Positions 1 through 6,872 are shown, counted from the first letter of the stretch. The stretch is 33,241 nucleotides of DNA from an uncultured Lachnospiraceae bacterium (GCA_910583965.1 CAJUAE010000032.1:1-33241); one strand, 5' to 3'. The notes: generated by a model not told the origin, from the letters alone. Program-made: numbers and translations.

Positions 1-90
1 AAGCATTTTGGCGCATGATTCCCACTACTTTGGCGCGGGTGTGAAAAGTAACTTTACTATGCGTTTATTCTGAGAAAGTGTAGAAAGGGC

Positions 91-119
91 TTGAAAAAGA
101 CAATAAAGTATGCTATGGT
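91..119 (+). promoter_or_regulatory. Candidate sigma-A promoter for the DGIC-repeat gene
   Basis: A TTGAAA box (91-96) lies 17 bases before TATGGT (114-119), and the -10 box is preceded by TGC, an extended -10 arrangement. The distance to the start codon at 162 is suitable. Seen by eye only; no start site is known. Confidence 0.55.
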
Positions 120-161
120 TAAGAAAAGCAAAGGATTTTCTATATTTTAGGAGGTATTGAT

Positions 162-647
162 ATGAAGAAATTGTTAGCTATGGGACTTGCCTGCGCAGTA
201 ATGTTTGCTCCGGCGTTTTCCGTAAATGCTGCAGAGGAGGTTGCTACCTGTCATATCGGAGGCTGTAATTTAGGGGAATGCTTTATGGATACGGATGGTG
301 ATGGCATCTGTGGAAATCATTATTTTGTAGATGAAAATGACGATGGCATCTGTGACTTTCACTGTTATGCTGATGTGAATGCAGATGGGATTTGTGATTA
401 TTTTGTAGATGCAGATGAGGATGGAATTTGTGATCATTGTCACGATCATGGAAAACCAGTTCCAGCAAGTACACTAGATGGTGCTGTAAGCAGCGCAGGC
501 ACTTCAAGTACAGCAACAACTACTTATGTAGCGCCGGCTCCTACAGTGACATATACCACACCTACTGTTACGTATGATTCCAATTATTATTATGGATGTC
601 ATGGCGGCAGACATCATAGCCGTGGGCATCATGGATATTGTTGGTAA
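162..647 (+). CDS. Secreted small protein with four D-x-D/N-x-DGIC repeats and a His-rich tail
   Basis: A 161-residue protein with a clear signal peptide (Lys-Lys, hydrophobic stretch, likely cleavage near residues 23-24 after VNA). The mature part has four short acidic repeats centred on DGIC at residues 47-50, 61-64, 75-78 and 87-90, mostly preceded by an acidic D/N-rich stretch and some by YFVD. This resembles Asp-rich calcium-binding loops (dockerin or thrombospondin type 3 style), here with a Cys in each repeat. A Thr/Ser/Pro-rich linker (about 103-140) leads to a C-terminal tail rich in Tyr, Gly, His and Cys (GCHGGRHHSRGHHGYCW). The ribosome binding site AGGAGG stands at a good distance before the ATG. 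It is probably monocistronic. The function is unknown; calcium or transition-metal binding at the cell surface is an inference from composition. I know of similar DGIC repeats in other clostridial secreted proteins but cannot name a family. Confidence 0.85.
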   Translation: MKKLLAMGLACAVMFAPAFSVNAAEEVATCHIGGCNLGECFMDTDGDGICGNHYFVDENDDGICDFHCYADVNADGICDYFVDADEDGICDHCHDHGKPVPASTLDGAVSSAGTSSTATTTYVAPAPTVTYTTPTVTYDSNYYYGCHGGRHHSRGHHGYCW

Positions 648-684
648 TATTTTTGATAATACGGAGAGCACGAACTCTGTAAAA

Positions 685-717
685 ATATGACAGATAGTCG
701 AGGACTATTTGTCATAT
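685..717 (+). other. Long near-perfect hairpin downstream of the DGIC-repeat gene
   Basis: Arms ATATGACA-g-ATAGTC (685-699) and GACTAT-t-TGTCATAT (703-717) pair over 15 positions, the central one a G-U wobble, around a 3-base loop GAG. There is no T-run after it, so it is not a typical intrinsic terminator. It could stabilise the 3' end of the upstream mRNA or bind a protein as DNA. Confidence 0.6.
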
Positions 718-752
718 GTAACAATTAACAAAAGCTCGATAAGGAGGACAAA

Positions 753-827
753 ATGCAGTTTTATTTCAACAACCTACGAATTTTAATAACAAAAAAACAG
801 GGTGTAGTTCTCCATAGAGCATTGTAA
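753..827 (+). CDS. Possible 24-residue small ORF with a strong ribosome binding site
   Basis: An AAGGAGG (741-747) lies 5 bases before an ATG that opens a 24-codon frame starting MQFYFNNLRILITKKQG and ending at TAA 825-827. The ribosome binding site is better than that of many real genes in the window. The peptide has no recognised motif. It is either a real small peptide, a leader peptide, or the stump of a decayed gene; the stretch LRILITKKQG could be the first helix of a degraded helix-turn-helix protein, but that is speculation. Confidence 0.3.
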   Translation: MQFYFNNLRILITKKQGVVLHRAL

Positions 828-910
828 AGAGCTGTTATAATATGATTATAGCAGTTTAAAAAGTATTTTGTATTTATTTGTGATTATATGAAATCGTAAG
901 CTTTTTGAGA

Positions 911-936
911 AAAACACCTTTTAGAGGTGTTTTTTT
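911..936 (+). terminator. Intrinsic terminator
   Basis: The arms AAAACACCT (911-919) and AGGTGTTTT (925-933) pair around a 5-base loop and run into seven T residues (930-936). It lies 264 bases after the DGIC-repeat gene and about 85 bases after the small ORF, so it would end transcripts from that region before the rtcB leader. Confidence 0.75.
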
Positions 937-1087
937 GTTGTACAGTCAGCAGTATTCGCAGGTTGTTTTAAAATAAAAAACTATAAAATAGTTTTTATCA
1001 AGGGCGATATCATTTATCTTAGTCAGAAAAACTTTTACTTTTATAAGGGAAAGGGATGAGAAAAATATAATTTTGTCTCGGTAAAGA

Positions 1088-1168
1088 TACAATCTTCGAC
1101 TTGGATAAGCCCCTGATAGAATTGTAGGTGTGCGAAGTGGTTTTATATTCGCAGAGTCGCACACCACA
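1088..1168 (+). promoter_or_regulatory. Structured leader upstream of rtcB
   Basis: Two helices abut without a gap: TACAAT (1089-1094) with ATTGTA (1121-1126), and GGTGTGCGA (1127-1135) with TCGCACACC (1157-1165); a further TGT/ACA pair flanks the second across a bulged A. Inside the second helix, GCGAA (1132-1136) can instead pair with TTCGC (1148-1152), and CTTCG (1095-1099) can pair with CGAAG (1133-1137). The alternative pairings share bases, which would permit switching. The stretch ends about 65 bases before the rtcB ATG. I do not recognise a known riboswitch class; it could also be a separate small RNA. Confidence 0.45.
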
Positions 1169-1233
1169 GCAAGAATGTGAATGGTATTTTTGAATATCGT
1201 GCGATATGCACAATCGGAAAGGAAAGAGATTTT

Positions 1234-2370
1234 ATGATTACAATATATGGAAAATACACAAATGCAATTGTTTACACAACAGAAAACGAACAGTATGCGA
1301 TGGATGATTATGCGCGCAAGCAATTACAAATGATTTGCGACCATCCATGTGCGATCGGTAGCAAGATACGTGTTATGCCAGATGTGCATCCCGGCAAGGT
1401 AGGAACAATTGGGTTGACAATGACTGTGGGAGATTTGTTGATGCCAAATTTAGTTGGTGTGGATATTGGTTGCGGCATGACAATTGCCAAGCTCAAGGCA
1501 AAGCGTCTTGAATGCCAAAAATTAGATACTGTCATTCGCGATAATGTGCCTGTCGGTGGTGCAGTTAGAAAGACCTGTCATAAACTGAGTGATAAGATTG
1601 CACTGCGCAGATTGCGTTGTTTTAAAGCGATAGAGGAATCAAAAGCAGAGCACAGTATAGGAACACTTGGCGGTGGCAATCATTTTATTGAGGTCGACAA
1701 AGAGGAAGACGAAACGCTTTATCTTGTGATTCATTCTGGAAGTCGTCATCTTGGCATGGAAGTGACAGAATACTATTTAAAAGAAGGTCAGAAGGCATCT
1801 CAGATGAAAAAACAAGGGCATGCTCCCTATGATTTAACCTGTCTGGAGGGAGAATTATTACAAGATTACTTGTATGACTTAGATATTGTGCAAGAATTTG
1901 CAAGAATCAATCGAGAGGCAATGATTGACGAAATTGTGCGTGGAATGAAATGGAAGGTGCTAGATAGTTATACCTGTATTCACAATTATATTGATTTTTC
2001 AGAAGATGTGCCGCTTCTTAGAAAGGGTGCGATTAGCGCGAGAGTGGGAGAGAAGGTGATTATTCCTATGAATATGCGCGACGGAATTATTCTGGGTACA
2101 GGACTTGGCAATGAGGACTGGAATTGTTCTGCGCCACATGGTTCAGGGCGTGTTTATCGACGTTCGGAAGTGAAGGAACATCATACAGTATCTGAATTTA
2201 AAAAGGCGATGACAGGTATTTATTCTATCTGCATTAATAAAGACACACTAGATGAATCACCGTTTGCGTATCGTAAGATAGAGGATATGTTAAGTGTAAT
2301 CCAAGAGACTGTAGCAATTGAAAAAGTCATTAAACCTGTTTATAACTTTAAGGCAGGGGCATCGAAGTAA
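1234..2370 (+). CDS. rtcB: RtcB family RNA ligase
   Basis: RtcB joins RNA 2',3'-cyclic phosphate or 3'-phosphate ends to 5'-OH ends using GTP and Mn2+, in tRNA or RNA repair. The 378-residue frame carries the family signatures: DVHPGK (50-55), VDIGCGM with metal-binding Cys80 (76-82), GTLGGGNHFIE with the GGGNH metal site (143-153), a metal-binding His in VIHSGS (about 167), His250 in CIHNYIDF, and APHGSGR (300-306) with the likely guanylylated His302. The length is that of the shorter bacterial RtcB2-like group. The frame is open further upstream to a GTG at 1177, but GGAAAGGAAAG before the ATG at 1234 and family N-termini favour the later start. No archease or RtcA gene is adjacent. A structured leader precedes it and a MITE-like repeat starts 6 bases after its stop. 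Confidence 0.95.
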   Translation: MITIYGKYTNAIVYTTENEQYAMDDYARKQLQMICDHPCAIGSKIRVMPDVHPGKVGTIGLTMTVGDLLMPNLVGVDIGCGMTIAKLKAKRLECQKLDTVIRDNVPVGGAVRKTCHKLSDKIALRRLRCFKAIEESKAEHSIGTLGGGNHFIEVDKEEDETLYLVIHSGSRHLGMEVTEYYLKEGQKASQMKKQGHAPYDLTCLEGELLQDYLYDLDIVQEFARINREAMIDEIVRGMKWKVLDSYTCIHNYIDFSEDVPLLRKGAISARVGEKVIIPMNMRDGIILGTGLGNEDWNCSAPHGSGRVYRRSEVKEHHTVSEFKKAMTGIYSICINKDTLDESPFAYRKIEDMLSVIQETVAIEKVIKPVYNFKAGASK

Positions 2371-2376
2371 GAATAT

Positions 2377-2557
2377 TGTAACAGTTCAGTCATGTCCATT
2401 TATAAGTAGTCCGTTTATCCATTTTGACGGTTTATTTAGGCTATTTCCAGCAACTTATTTTGCACGTTTGTTCCAAGCTGAATATACAAAATGCTTTAGG
2501 TGAATAAGCGTTCAACAATGTTTTATAAATTTAGTTTTTCATGGCTAAACTGTTATA
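2377..2557 (+). mobile_element. MITE-like element with terminal inverted repeats
   Basis: The left end TGTAACAGTTCAGTCATG (2377-2394) and the reverse complement of the right end (2540-2557) agree at 15 of 18 positions. The 181-base unit has no coding capacity. The left 90 bases match, on the opposite strand, a stretch at 4127-4239 at about 70 percent by eye, including the terminal repeat. Internal pairing potential (TAAG..GTC with GAC..TTTA) is kept between the copies. No target-site duplication is obvious. Confidence 0.6.
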
Positions 2558-2573
2558 GATTGCATTCCGATGT

Positions 2574-2695
2574 GAAAGAACTCCTGTCTCTATAGGCAGT
2601 GAGCAACTTATTTGCATCAGTGGTGGGATTTAATCTCCATCTGAGATATCTTTGGTGGATTGTAGAAGAGTGTATTATGCTGCGCATTCTTGAAT
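2574..2695 (+). repeat. Copy A of a 120-145 bp leader-like direct repeat
   Basis: It aligns over its length with 3431-3576. Shared blocks include GTCTCT-TAGG, TGAGCAA, GGGATTTAATC, TTGG/CTGG-GGATTGTAGAAGA and the end GTTCTTGAATA or ATTCTTGAATA. In both copies GGGA and TCYC can pair around TTTAA; the one difference (U here, C in copy B) keeps pairing. It ends about 125 bases before the kinase-like start codon. It may be a degenerate mobile repeat or a cis-acting RNA. Confidence 0.6.
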
Positions 2696-2819
2696 ATTTG
2701 TTAATAGACAATCGTGTTCAAATAGAGTAAGATAGTATTACGATAGTTTTTCAAAATTTTCTCATAATATCAAGAACAAAAAGACTTCGATAGCTAGTAA
2801 CGAATGGGAGGTGCTAAAT

Positions 2820-3422
2820 TTGATTATTACAATTAGTCGAGAGACAGGAAGCGGTGGACATACAGTAGGCAGACTATTGGCAGAGCGGTTGGATTATGAT
2901 TTTTATGATAAAGAAATTGTGGCTTCAGTTGCAAGCAAAATGGGAATTGACAAGAAACTTATTTTGGAAAATGGGGAAAACATGTCTGATCAGGATTATA
3001 TTGATATGAAAAGTGGTTTTGTACCACATTACAAGAAGGCAGAAGTTCCTTATGAAGAAATTAAAGAGGCGCAGGATAAGGTAATCAAAAGTATTGCGGA
3101 TAAGGGAAATTGTGTGATTGTAGGGCGCGGCGCAGATTATATTCTCAGGGGGCGCGATGATATTTTTCATGTGTTTATTCACGCGGATATGGAGCATCGT
3201 GTAAAGCGTGTCCAGCGTCATGAGGGTGTGACTGGCCAGGAAGAACGCATCCAAAAAGAACTTGTGCAAAAAGACCGTTCTAGAGCTACTTATTATAGAT
3301 ACTTTACACAGAAAGAGTGGGGAAAAGTCGAGAACTATACACTCTCACTTGATTCTGGTATTTTTACCAAGACACAGTGTACAGAATTAATTATTCAAGC
3401 AGTAAAAATGAAGCATTTATAA
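2820..3422 (+). CDS. Cytidylate kinase-like family protein
   Basis: A 200-residue P-loop kinase-like protein of the cytidylate kinase-like family (the Cytidylate_kin2 type). The N-terminus IITISRETGSGGHTVGRLLA has the usual strand, the Gly-rich phosphate-binding loop (RETGSGG) and first helix. VIVGRGADYIL and the basic segment VKRVQRHEG, followed by DRSRATYYRYFTQKEWG, match the core and lid regions. Members are soluble and often of unknown substrate; they differ from true Cmk. Start choice: GGGAGGTG (2806-2813) overlaps a possible GTG at 2811, but it sits 6 bases before TTG 2820, which gives the family-typical beginning MIITISRE. It lies between two copies of a leader-like repeat, and no partner gene with obvious nucleotide metabolism is nearby. 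Confidence 0.85.
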   Translation: MIITISRETGSGGHTVGRLLAERLDYDFYDKEIVASVASKMGIDKKLILENGENMSDQDYIDMKSGFVPHYKKAEVPYEEIKEAQDKVIKSIADKGNCVIVGRGADYILRGRDDIFHVFIHADMEHRVKRVQRHEGVTGQEERIQKELVQKDRSRATYYRYFTQKEWGKVENYTLSLDSGIFTKTQCTELIIQAVKMKHL

Positions 3423-3430
3423 GATATCTA

Positions 3431-3576
3431 GGAAAGGACTCTCGTCTCTGTAGGTAATGAGCAATTTACTTGTATTATTGTCGGGATTTAATCCCCCTCT
3501 GATATGTCTCTGGCGGATTGTAGAAGAATATATCATGCCATGCTTCGTAGTAAAAATGCCAATGGTGTTCTTGAAT
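3431..3576 (+). repeat. Copy B of the leader-like direct repeat
   Basis: This diverged copy of 2574-2695 carries about 23 extra bases near its 3' end (around 3541-3563). GGGATTTAATCCC makes the small hairpin seen in copy A even better paired. It ends 24 bases before a small ORF at 3601, so both copies stand in front of genes on the same strand. Confidence 0.6.
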
Positions 3577-3600
3577 AGATAAAAGATAGATAGAAGAAAA

Positions 3601-3744
3601 ATGGAAAAAGATGTATATCATAATATTATATTAAAGGAAGACATTGAAAAGCTGCTCGCGCTTAATAATGATGAAAAAGAAGAATTTCTTTTGGTGCTGA
3701 TATACAATTATCTACCGTGGAAATCTTTAGGGGGAAATGAATGA
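3601..3744 (+). CDS. Small acidic protein, coupled to the next gene
   Basis: A 47-residue frame, MEKDVYHNIILKEDIEKLL at the start and YLPWKSLGGNE at the end, predicted helical and rich in Glu, Asp and Leu. The ribosome binding site is weak (AGAAGAAAA). The stop codon overlaps the next start: the downstream ATG is at 3737 and this TGA at 3742-3744, in a different frame, so translation is likely coupled, and the strong AGGGGG for the next gene lies inside this frame. The segment KEEFLLVL resembles KEFFLVL of the next protein, perhaps by chance. No family is recognised. It could be the N-terminal stub of a broken gene. Confidence 0.5.
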   Translation: MEKDVYHNIILKEDIEKLLALNNDEKEEFLLVLIYNYLPWKSLGGNE

Positions 3745-4114
3745 GGTACAAAAAACAATATACCTTGCTTCAAAATTGGAGGATATTTGTCAGATTGATG
3801 CACTTCCTTCCTTGTCTAAAGAAAAAGAATTTTTTCTTGTCCTACCTGAAATAAAAGCAGCATATGAAAATTTAGGTGCATTCAAATCAGCTGCACTTTT
3901 GGACGAATTTATAGCACTAATACCTCCTGGGATAGTGCCCGAGTGGGATTGGTTTTTTGACGATGAAAGAGTAGATATTATTGAGAGAATAGACGGTGAA
4001 TTATGTGATTATCCTGATGGGCGTATGGGTGATTTTTATGTTGCCTATCTCTCTAAGCCACAGAATGCAAAACATCTTTTGACAGGGCTGTGCAATTCTG
4101 TACCACAAAGGTAA
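3737..4114 (+). CDS. Small soluble protein resembling the DUF4375/DMP19 group
   Basis: A 125-residue soluble protein with no signal peptide or membrane segment. The middle part, with an AAYENLGAFKSAALLDEFIALIP helix pair followed by an acidic Trp/Phe-rich stretch (EWDWFFDDERVD) and then a FYVAYL helix, resembles DUF4375/DMP19-type domains, which are often found in immunity or stress-related contexts; this is a weak match read by eye. AGGGGG (3729-3734) provides the ribosome binding site, and the start overlaps the previous 47-residue frame by 8 bases. The C-terminus (LLTGLCNSVPQR) runs up to the edge of an inverted dispersed repeat beginning at about 4127, so the true end may have been cut and replaced when that repeat arrived. 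No toxin gene is adjacent. Function unknown. Confidence 0.7.
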   Translation: MNEVQKTIYLASKLEDICQIDALPSLSKEKEFFLVLPEIKAAYENLGAFKSAALLDEFIALIPPGIVPEWDWFFDDERVDIIERIDGELCDYPDGRMGDFYVAYLSKPQNAKHLLTGLCNSVPQR

Positions 4115-4126
4115 AGTTTTGCAGAA

Positions 4127-4239
4127 ACTTATTTATAGGGCGGACGCCCAACATGAAATAAGTTGTCGGAAGTTGCCTAAATAAATTGTCAGATTGTACA
4201 AAACGACAATTTATGAATGGGCATGGCTGAACTGTTACA
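4127..4239 (-). repeat. Inverted, partial relative of the MITE-like element
   Basis: Read on the minus strand from 4239 it starts TGTAACAGTTCAGCCATG and follows the 2377 element for about 85 bases. TAAATTGTC and GACAATTTA form a 9 bp hairpin in this copy. The far end differs: a stem ACTTATTT (4127-4134) with AAATAAGT (4156-4163) encloses GGGCG-ga-CGCCC (4138-4149). Together with the first copy it brackets the kinase-like gene and the two small genes. Confidence 0.6.
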
Positions 4240-4267
4240 TTTTGTAAGGAAATTAATAGATAAGAAC

Positions 4268-4296
4268 TTGCAATATAAAAACGATTGCGATACAAT
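4268..4296 (+). promoter_or_regulatory. Candidate sigma-A promoter for leuS
   Basis: TTGCAA (4268-4273) is separated by 17 bases from TACAAT (4291-4296), about 80 bases before the leuS start. This is one of the better matches to the consensus in the window. Confidence 0.55.
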
Positions 4297-4318
4297 AACA
4301 CATGAGTATTTTGTATCG
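4288..4318 (+). other. Hairpin at the start of the leuS leader
   Basis: The 8 bp arms CGATACAA (4288-4295) and TTGTATCG (4311-4318) enclose a 15-base loop. The left arm overlaps the proposed -10 box, so it could act as an operator-like palindrome rather than as RNA. No T-box signature (GGTGG-ACCGCG) is present in the leader. Confidence 0.4.
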
Positions 4319-4378
4319 AAAATATTAGAAAAATAAGCGCCTTTTGCGATAGAAGGGTGTTGAAAAGGAGTAAAAAAT

Positions 4379-6793
4379 ATGATTAAAGAGTATTCTCCAA
4401 AGGATATTGAGAGAAAATGGCAGGATATTTGGGACAAGGAGGAAGCCTTTCGGGTTGGTGTGGATAAGTCAAAGCCAAAATATTATGCATTGGTAGAATT
4501 TCCATATCCATCGGGACAGGGACTTCATGTAGGGCATCCAAGACCTTACACAGCGATGGATATCGTGTCAAGAAAACGTAGAATGCAAGGATACAACGTT
4601 TTGTTTCCTATGGGGTGGGACGCATTTGGACTGCCGACAGAAAACTATGCAATCAAAAACAAGATTCATCCTAAGATTGTGACCAAGAACAATGTAGAGC
4701 ATTTTAAGAATCAGTTGAAGGCACTTGGCTATTCGTTTGACTGGTCCAAGGAAGTGAACACCACAGACGAGAACTATTATAAATGGACACAATGGATTTT
4801 CTTACAATTGTTTAAAAAAGGACTGGCTTATAAAAGTGAGATGCCAATTAATTTTTGTACTTCCTGCAAGGTTGGCCTTGCAAATGAGGAGGTTGTAAAC
4901 GGTGTTTGTGAGCGTTGTGGAGCTGAAGTTATCCGAAAAATGCAATCGCAGTGGATGCTTAAAATCACAGATTATGCAGATAAATTAATCGATGGACTTG
5001 ACCATGTAGATTATATCGAAAAAGTTAAGGTATCACAAAAAAATTGGATAGGACGTTCGGAAGGCGCTGAAGTAAAGTTTAAGATTAAGGACAAGGATGA
5101 GACTCTTTTAATTTATACAACTAGACCAGATACTCTTTTTGGTGCAACCTATATGGTAATCTCACCAGAGCATCCTTTGATTGAAAAGTATAAGGCTGAG
5201 ATTGGAAATTATGCAGAGATTGCTGCTTACCGTGAACAAGCTTCCAAAAAGTCAGATTTTGAGCGTACAGAGTTAGCCAAAGACAAAACAGGAGTGTGTA
5301 TCAATGGCATCTGTGCAATAAACCCTGTCAATAATAAGGAAATTCCAGTGTGGGTATCAGACTATGTACTGATGTCATATGGTACTGGTGCGATTATGGC
5401 GGTTCCAGCACATGATACAAGAGACTGGGATTTTGCAAAGAAATTTGGACTTCCGATTATAGAGGTTGTTGCAGGAGGCGATGTTCAGAACGAGGCGTTT
5501 ACAGATGTAGCGACAGGTACACTTTGCAATTCTGATTTCTTGAATGGAATGGAAGTAAAAGATGCGAAGGAAGCAATTACAAAGTGGCTTGAGGAAAAAG
5601 GAATTGGTCATAAAAAAATTAACTTCAAACTTCGTGATTGGGTGTTTTCCCGCCAGCGTTATTGGGGGGAACCAATTCCTATTGTAAAATGTCCTTGTTG
5701 TGGTTTTGTTCCACTTGATGAGAGTGAGCTGCCTTTGAGATTACCGGAAGTGGAGAGTTATATGCCTACAGATACAGGTGAATCACCGCTTGCAGCAATG
5801 CGTGATTGGGTTGAGACTACCTGTCCAAAGTGCGGTGGTAAGGCGGAGCGCGAGACTGATACCATGCCACAGTGGGCGGGGTCTTCCTGGTACTTTTTAA
5901 GATATATCGACCCTGACAATGACAAAGAGTTTGCATCAAAAGAGGCGCTTGAATATTGGATGCCAGTTGACTGGTATAATGGTGGTATGGAACACACAAC
6001 GCTCCATCTGCTCTATTCCAGATTTTGGCATAAATTCCTTTATGACCAGAACTTAGTGCCTTGTGATGAGCCTTATAAAAAGCGGACCTCACATGGTATG
6101 ATTCTTGGCGAGAACGGCGAGAAGATGTCCAAGTCAAGAGGAAATGTGGTCAATCCAGATGACATAGTGAATGAGTTTGGCGCAGATACACTGAGGGCTT
6201 ATGAAATGTTTATCGGTGCTTTTGAGTTGAGTGCAGCATGGAGCATGGAGGGTGTTAAGGGGTGTCGTCGTTTCCTTGAGCGCGTTTGGAAACTTCAGGA
6301 TATGCTTATTGATGGAGAAAACTATCGCCCAGAGATGGAAACTAAAATTCATCAAACCATCAAAAAAGTTTCCAATGACTTTGAGAGTTTAAAATTTAAC
6401 ACAGCGATAGCAGCAATGATGGCGCTAGTAAATGAATTTTATAAAGCGAATAGTGTTACTAAAGGGGAGTATGCAACGTTAATTTTACTGTTGAATCCAG
6501 TAGCACCGCATATGACAGAGGAACTCTGGGAGATGTATTTTGGCAATGGCAGAGTGTATCAGCAGAAATGGCCAGCGTATGACGAAGCAAAGACAGTGGA
6601 ATCTACAGTGGAGATAGCAGTGCAGATTAATGGCAAAGTGAAGGCAACATTAAAAGTTGGACTTGATGAGGACGAGGCTTCTGTAAAAGAAAAAGCACAT
6701 GCAATTCCTGTGATTGAGGACCTCACAGTAGGAAAGAATATTGTGAAGGAAATCTATGTAAAAGGCAGAATTTTGAATATTGTAGCAAAATAA
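4379..6793 (+). CDS. leuS: Leucyl-tRNA synthetase
   Basis: It charges tRNA-Leu with leucine in the cytoplasm. The 804-residue length and layout are those of bacterial LeuRS. The class I signature HVGH is at residues 50-53 (after YPSGQGL), and KMSKS is at 582-586. The CP1 editing domain has the Thr-rich TTRPDTLFGATY segment and GTGAIMAVPAHDTRDWDFA. Two Cys clusters, CTSCKVG with CERCG and CPCCGF with CPKCGG, are zinc ribbons. WSMEGVKGCRRFLERVW and LLLNPVAPHMTEELW belong to the anticodon-binding domain, and the C-terminal domain ends normally. AAGGAG lies 8 bases before the ATG. It has its own promoter-like sequence and no T-box. A LeuRS-like paralogue begins about 80 bases after it. Confidence 0.98.
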   Translation: MIKEYSPKDIERKWQDIWDKEEAFRVGVDKSKPKYYALVEFPYPSGQGLHVGHPRPYTAMDIVSRKRRMQGYNVLFPMGWDAFGLPTENYAIKNKIHPKIVTKNNVEHFKNQLKALGYSFDWSKEVNTTDENYYKWTQWIFLQLFKKGLAYKSEMPINFCTSCKVGLANEEVVNGVCERCGAEVIRKMQSQWMLKITDYADKLIDGLDHVDYIEKVKVSQKNWIGRSEGAEVKFKIKDKDETLLIYTTRPDTLFGATYMVISPEHPLIEKYKAEIGNYAEIAAYREQASKKSDFERTELAKDKTGVCINGICAINPVNNKEIPVWVSDYVLMSYGTGAIMAVPAHDTRDWDFAKKFGLPIIEVVAGGDVQNEAFTDVATGTLCNSDFLNGMEVKDAKEAITKWLEEKGIGHKKINFKLRDWVFSRQRYWGEPIPIVKCPCCGFVPLDESELPLRLPEVESYMPTDTGESPLAAMRDWVETTCPKCGGKAERETDTMPQWAGSSWYFLRYIDPDNDKEFASKEALEYWMPVDWYNGGMEHTTLHLLYSRFWHKFLYDQNLVPCDEPYKKRTSHGMILGENGEKMSKSRGNVVNPDDIVNEFGADTLRAYEMFIGAFELSAAWSMEGVKGCRRFLERVWKLQDMLIDGENYRPEMETKIHQTIKKVSNDFESLKFNTAIAAMMALVNEFYKANSVTKGEYATLILLLNPVAPHMTEELWEMYFGNGRVYQQKWPAYDEAKTVESTVEIAVQINGKVKATLKVGLDEDEASVKEKAHAIPVIEDLTVGKNIVKEIYVKGRILNIVAK

Positions 6794-6872
6794 ATAACTT
6801 TAGAAATAGTGAGGAACAGCGCAGAAATAGCTATTTTTAACAATTTCTATGGGAAAACACGGAGCGAAACTG

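Larger units (their letters stand above)
648..1233. other. Long non-coding spacer with several hairpins
   Basis: Almost 600 bases between the DGIC-repeat gene and rtcB. It holds, in order: a small hairpin (662-680), a long hairpin (685-717), a possible 24-codon ORF with a strong ribosome binding site (753-827), an inverted repeat with arms CTGTTATAAT and ATTATAGCAG around ATG (833-854), a terminator (911-936), an A/T-only inverted repeat (976-996) and a structured stretch (1088-1168). A TATAAT at 1066-1071 could be the -10 box for the rtcB transcript, but no convincing -35 box accompanies it. Confidence 0.6.
2371..2819. other. Repeat-filled spacer between rtcB and the kinase-like gene
   Basis: No gene was found here. 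The spacer is taken up by a MITE-like element (2377-2557) and by copy A of a leader-like repeat (2574-2695), both listed separately. The last 120 bases are A/T-rich and should hold the promoter of the downstream gene, but I could not identify a convincing pair of boxes. Confidence 0.6.

Noticed and set aside
1..60. Possible further copy of the era-type repeat at the window start
   Set aside because: The complement has ACTTTTCAC followed by GCGCC-like words, but the alignment breaks after about 15 bases; too weak to call.
283..519. Minus-strand His-rich ORF opposite the DGIC-repeat gene
   Set aside because: It is the complement of the Asp/Gly-rich repeats (GAT/GAC read as ATC/GTC-type and CAT codons); there is no ribosome binding site.
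976..996. Terminator with arms AAAAACTAT/ATAGTTTTT
   Set aside because: The stem is entirely A/T-rich with a 3-base loop; low stability and no gene ending next to it.
2318..2503. 61-codon ORF over the end of rtcB
   Set aside because: It overlaps rtcB and then reads through the MITE-like repeat; the matching minus-strand ORF at 4053-4301 reflects the inverted repeat copy rather than a protein family.
4240..4378. T-box riboswitch before leuS
   Set aside because: T-box leaders are common before synthetase genes in this group, but the conserved GGTGG-ACCGCG region and a following terminator are absent; the leader is also too short.
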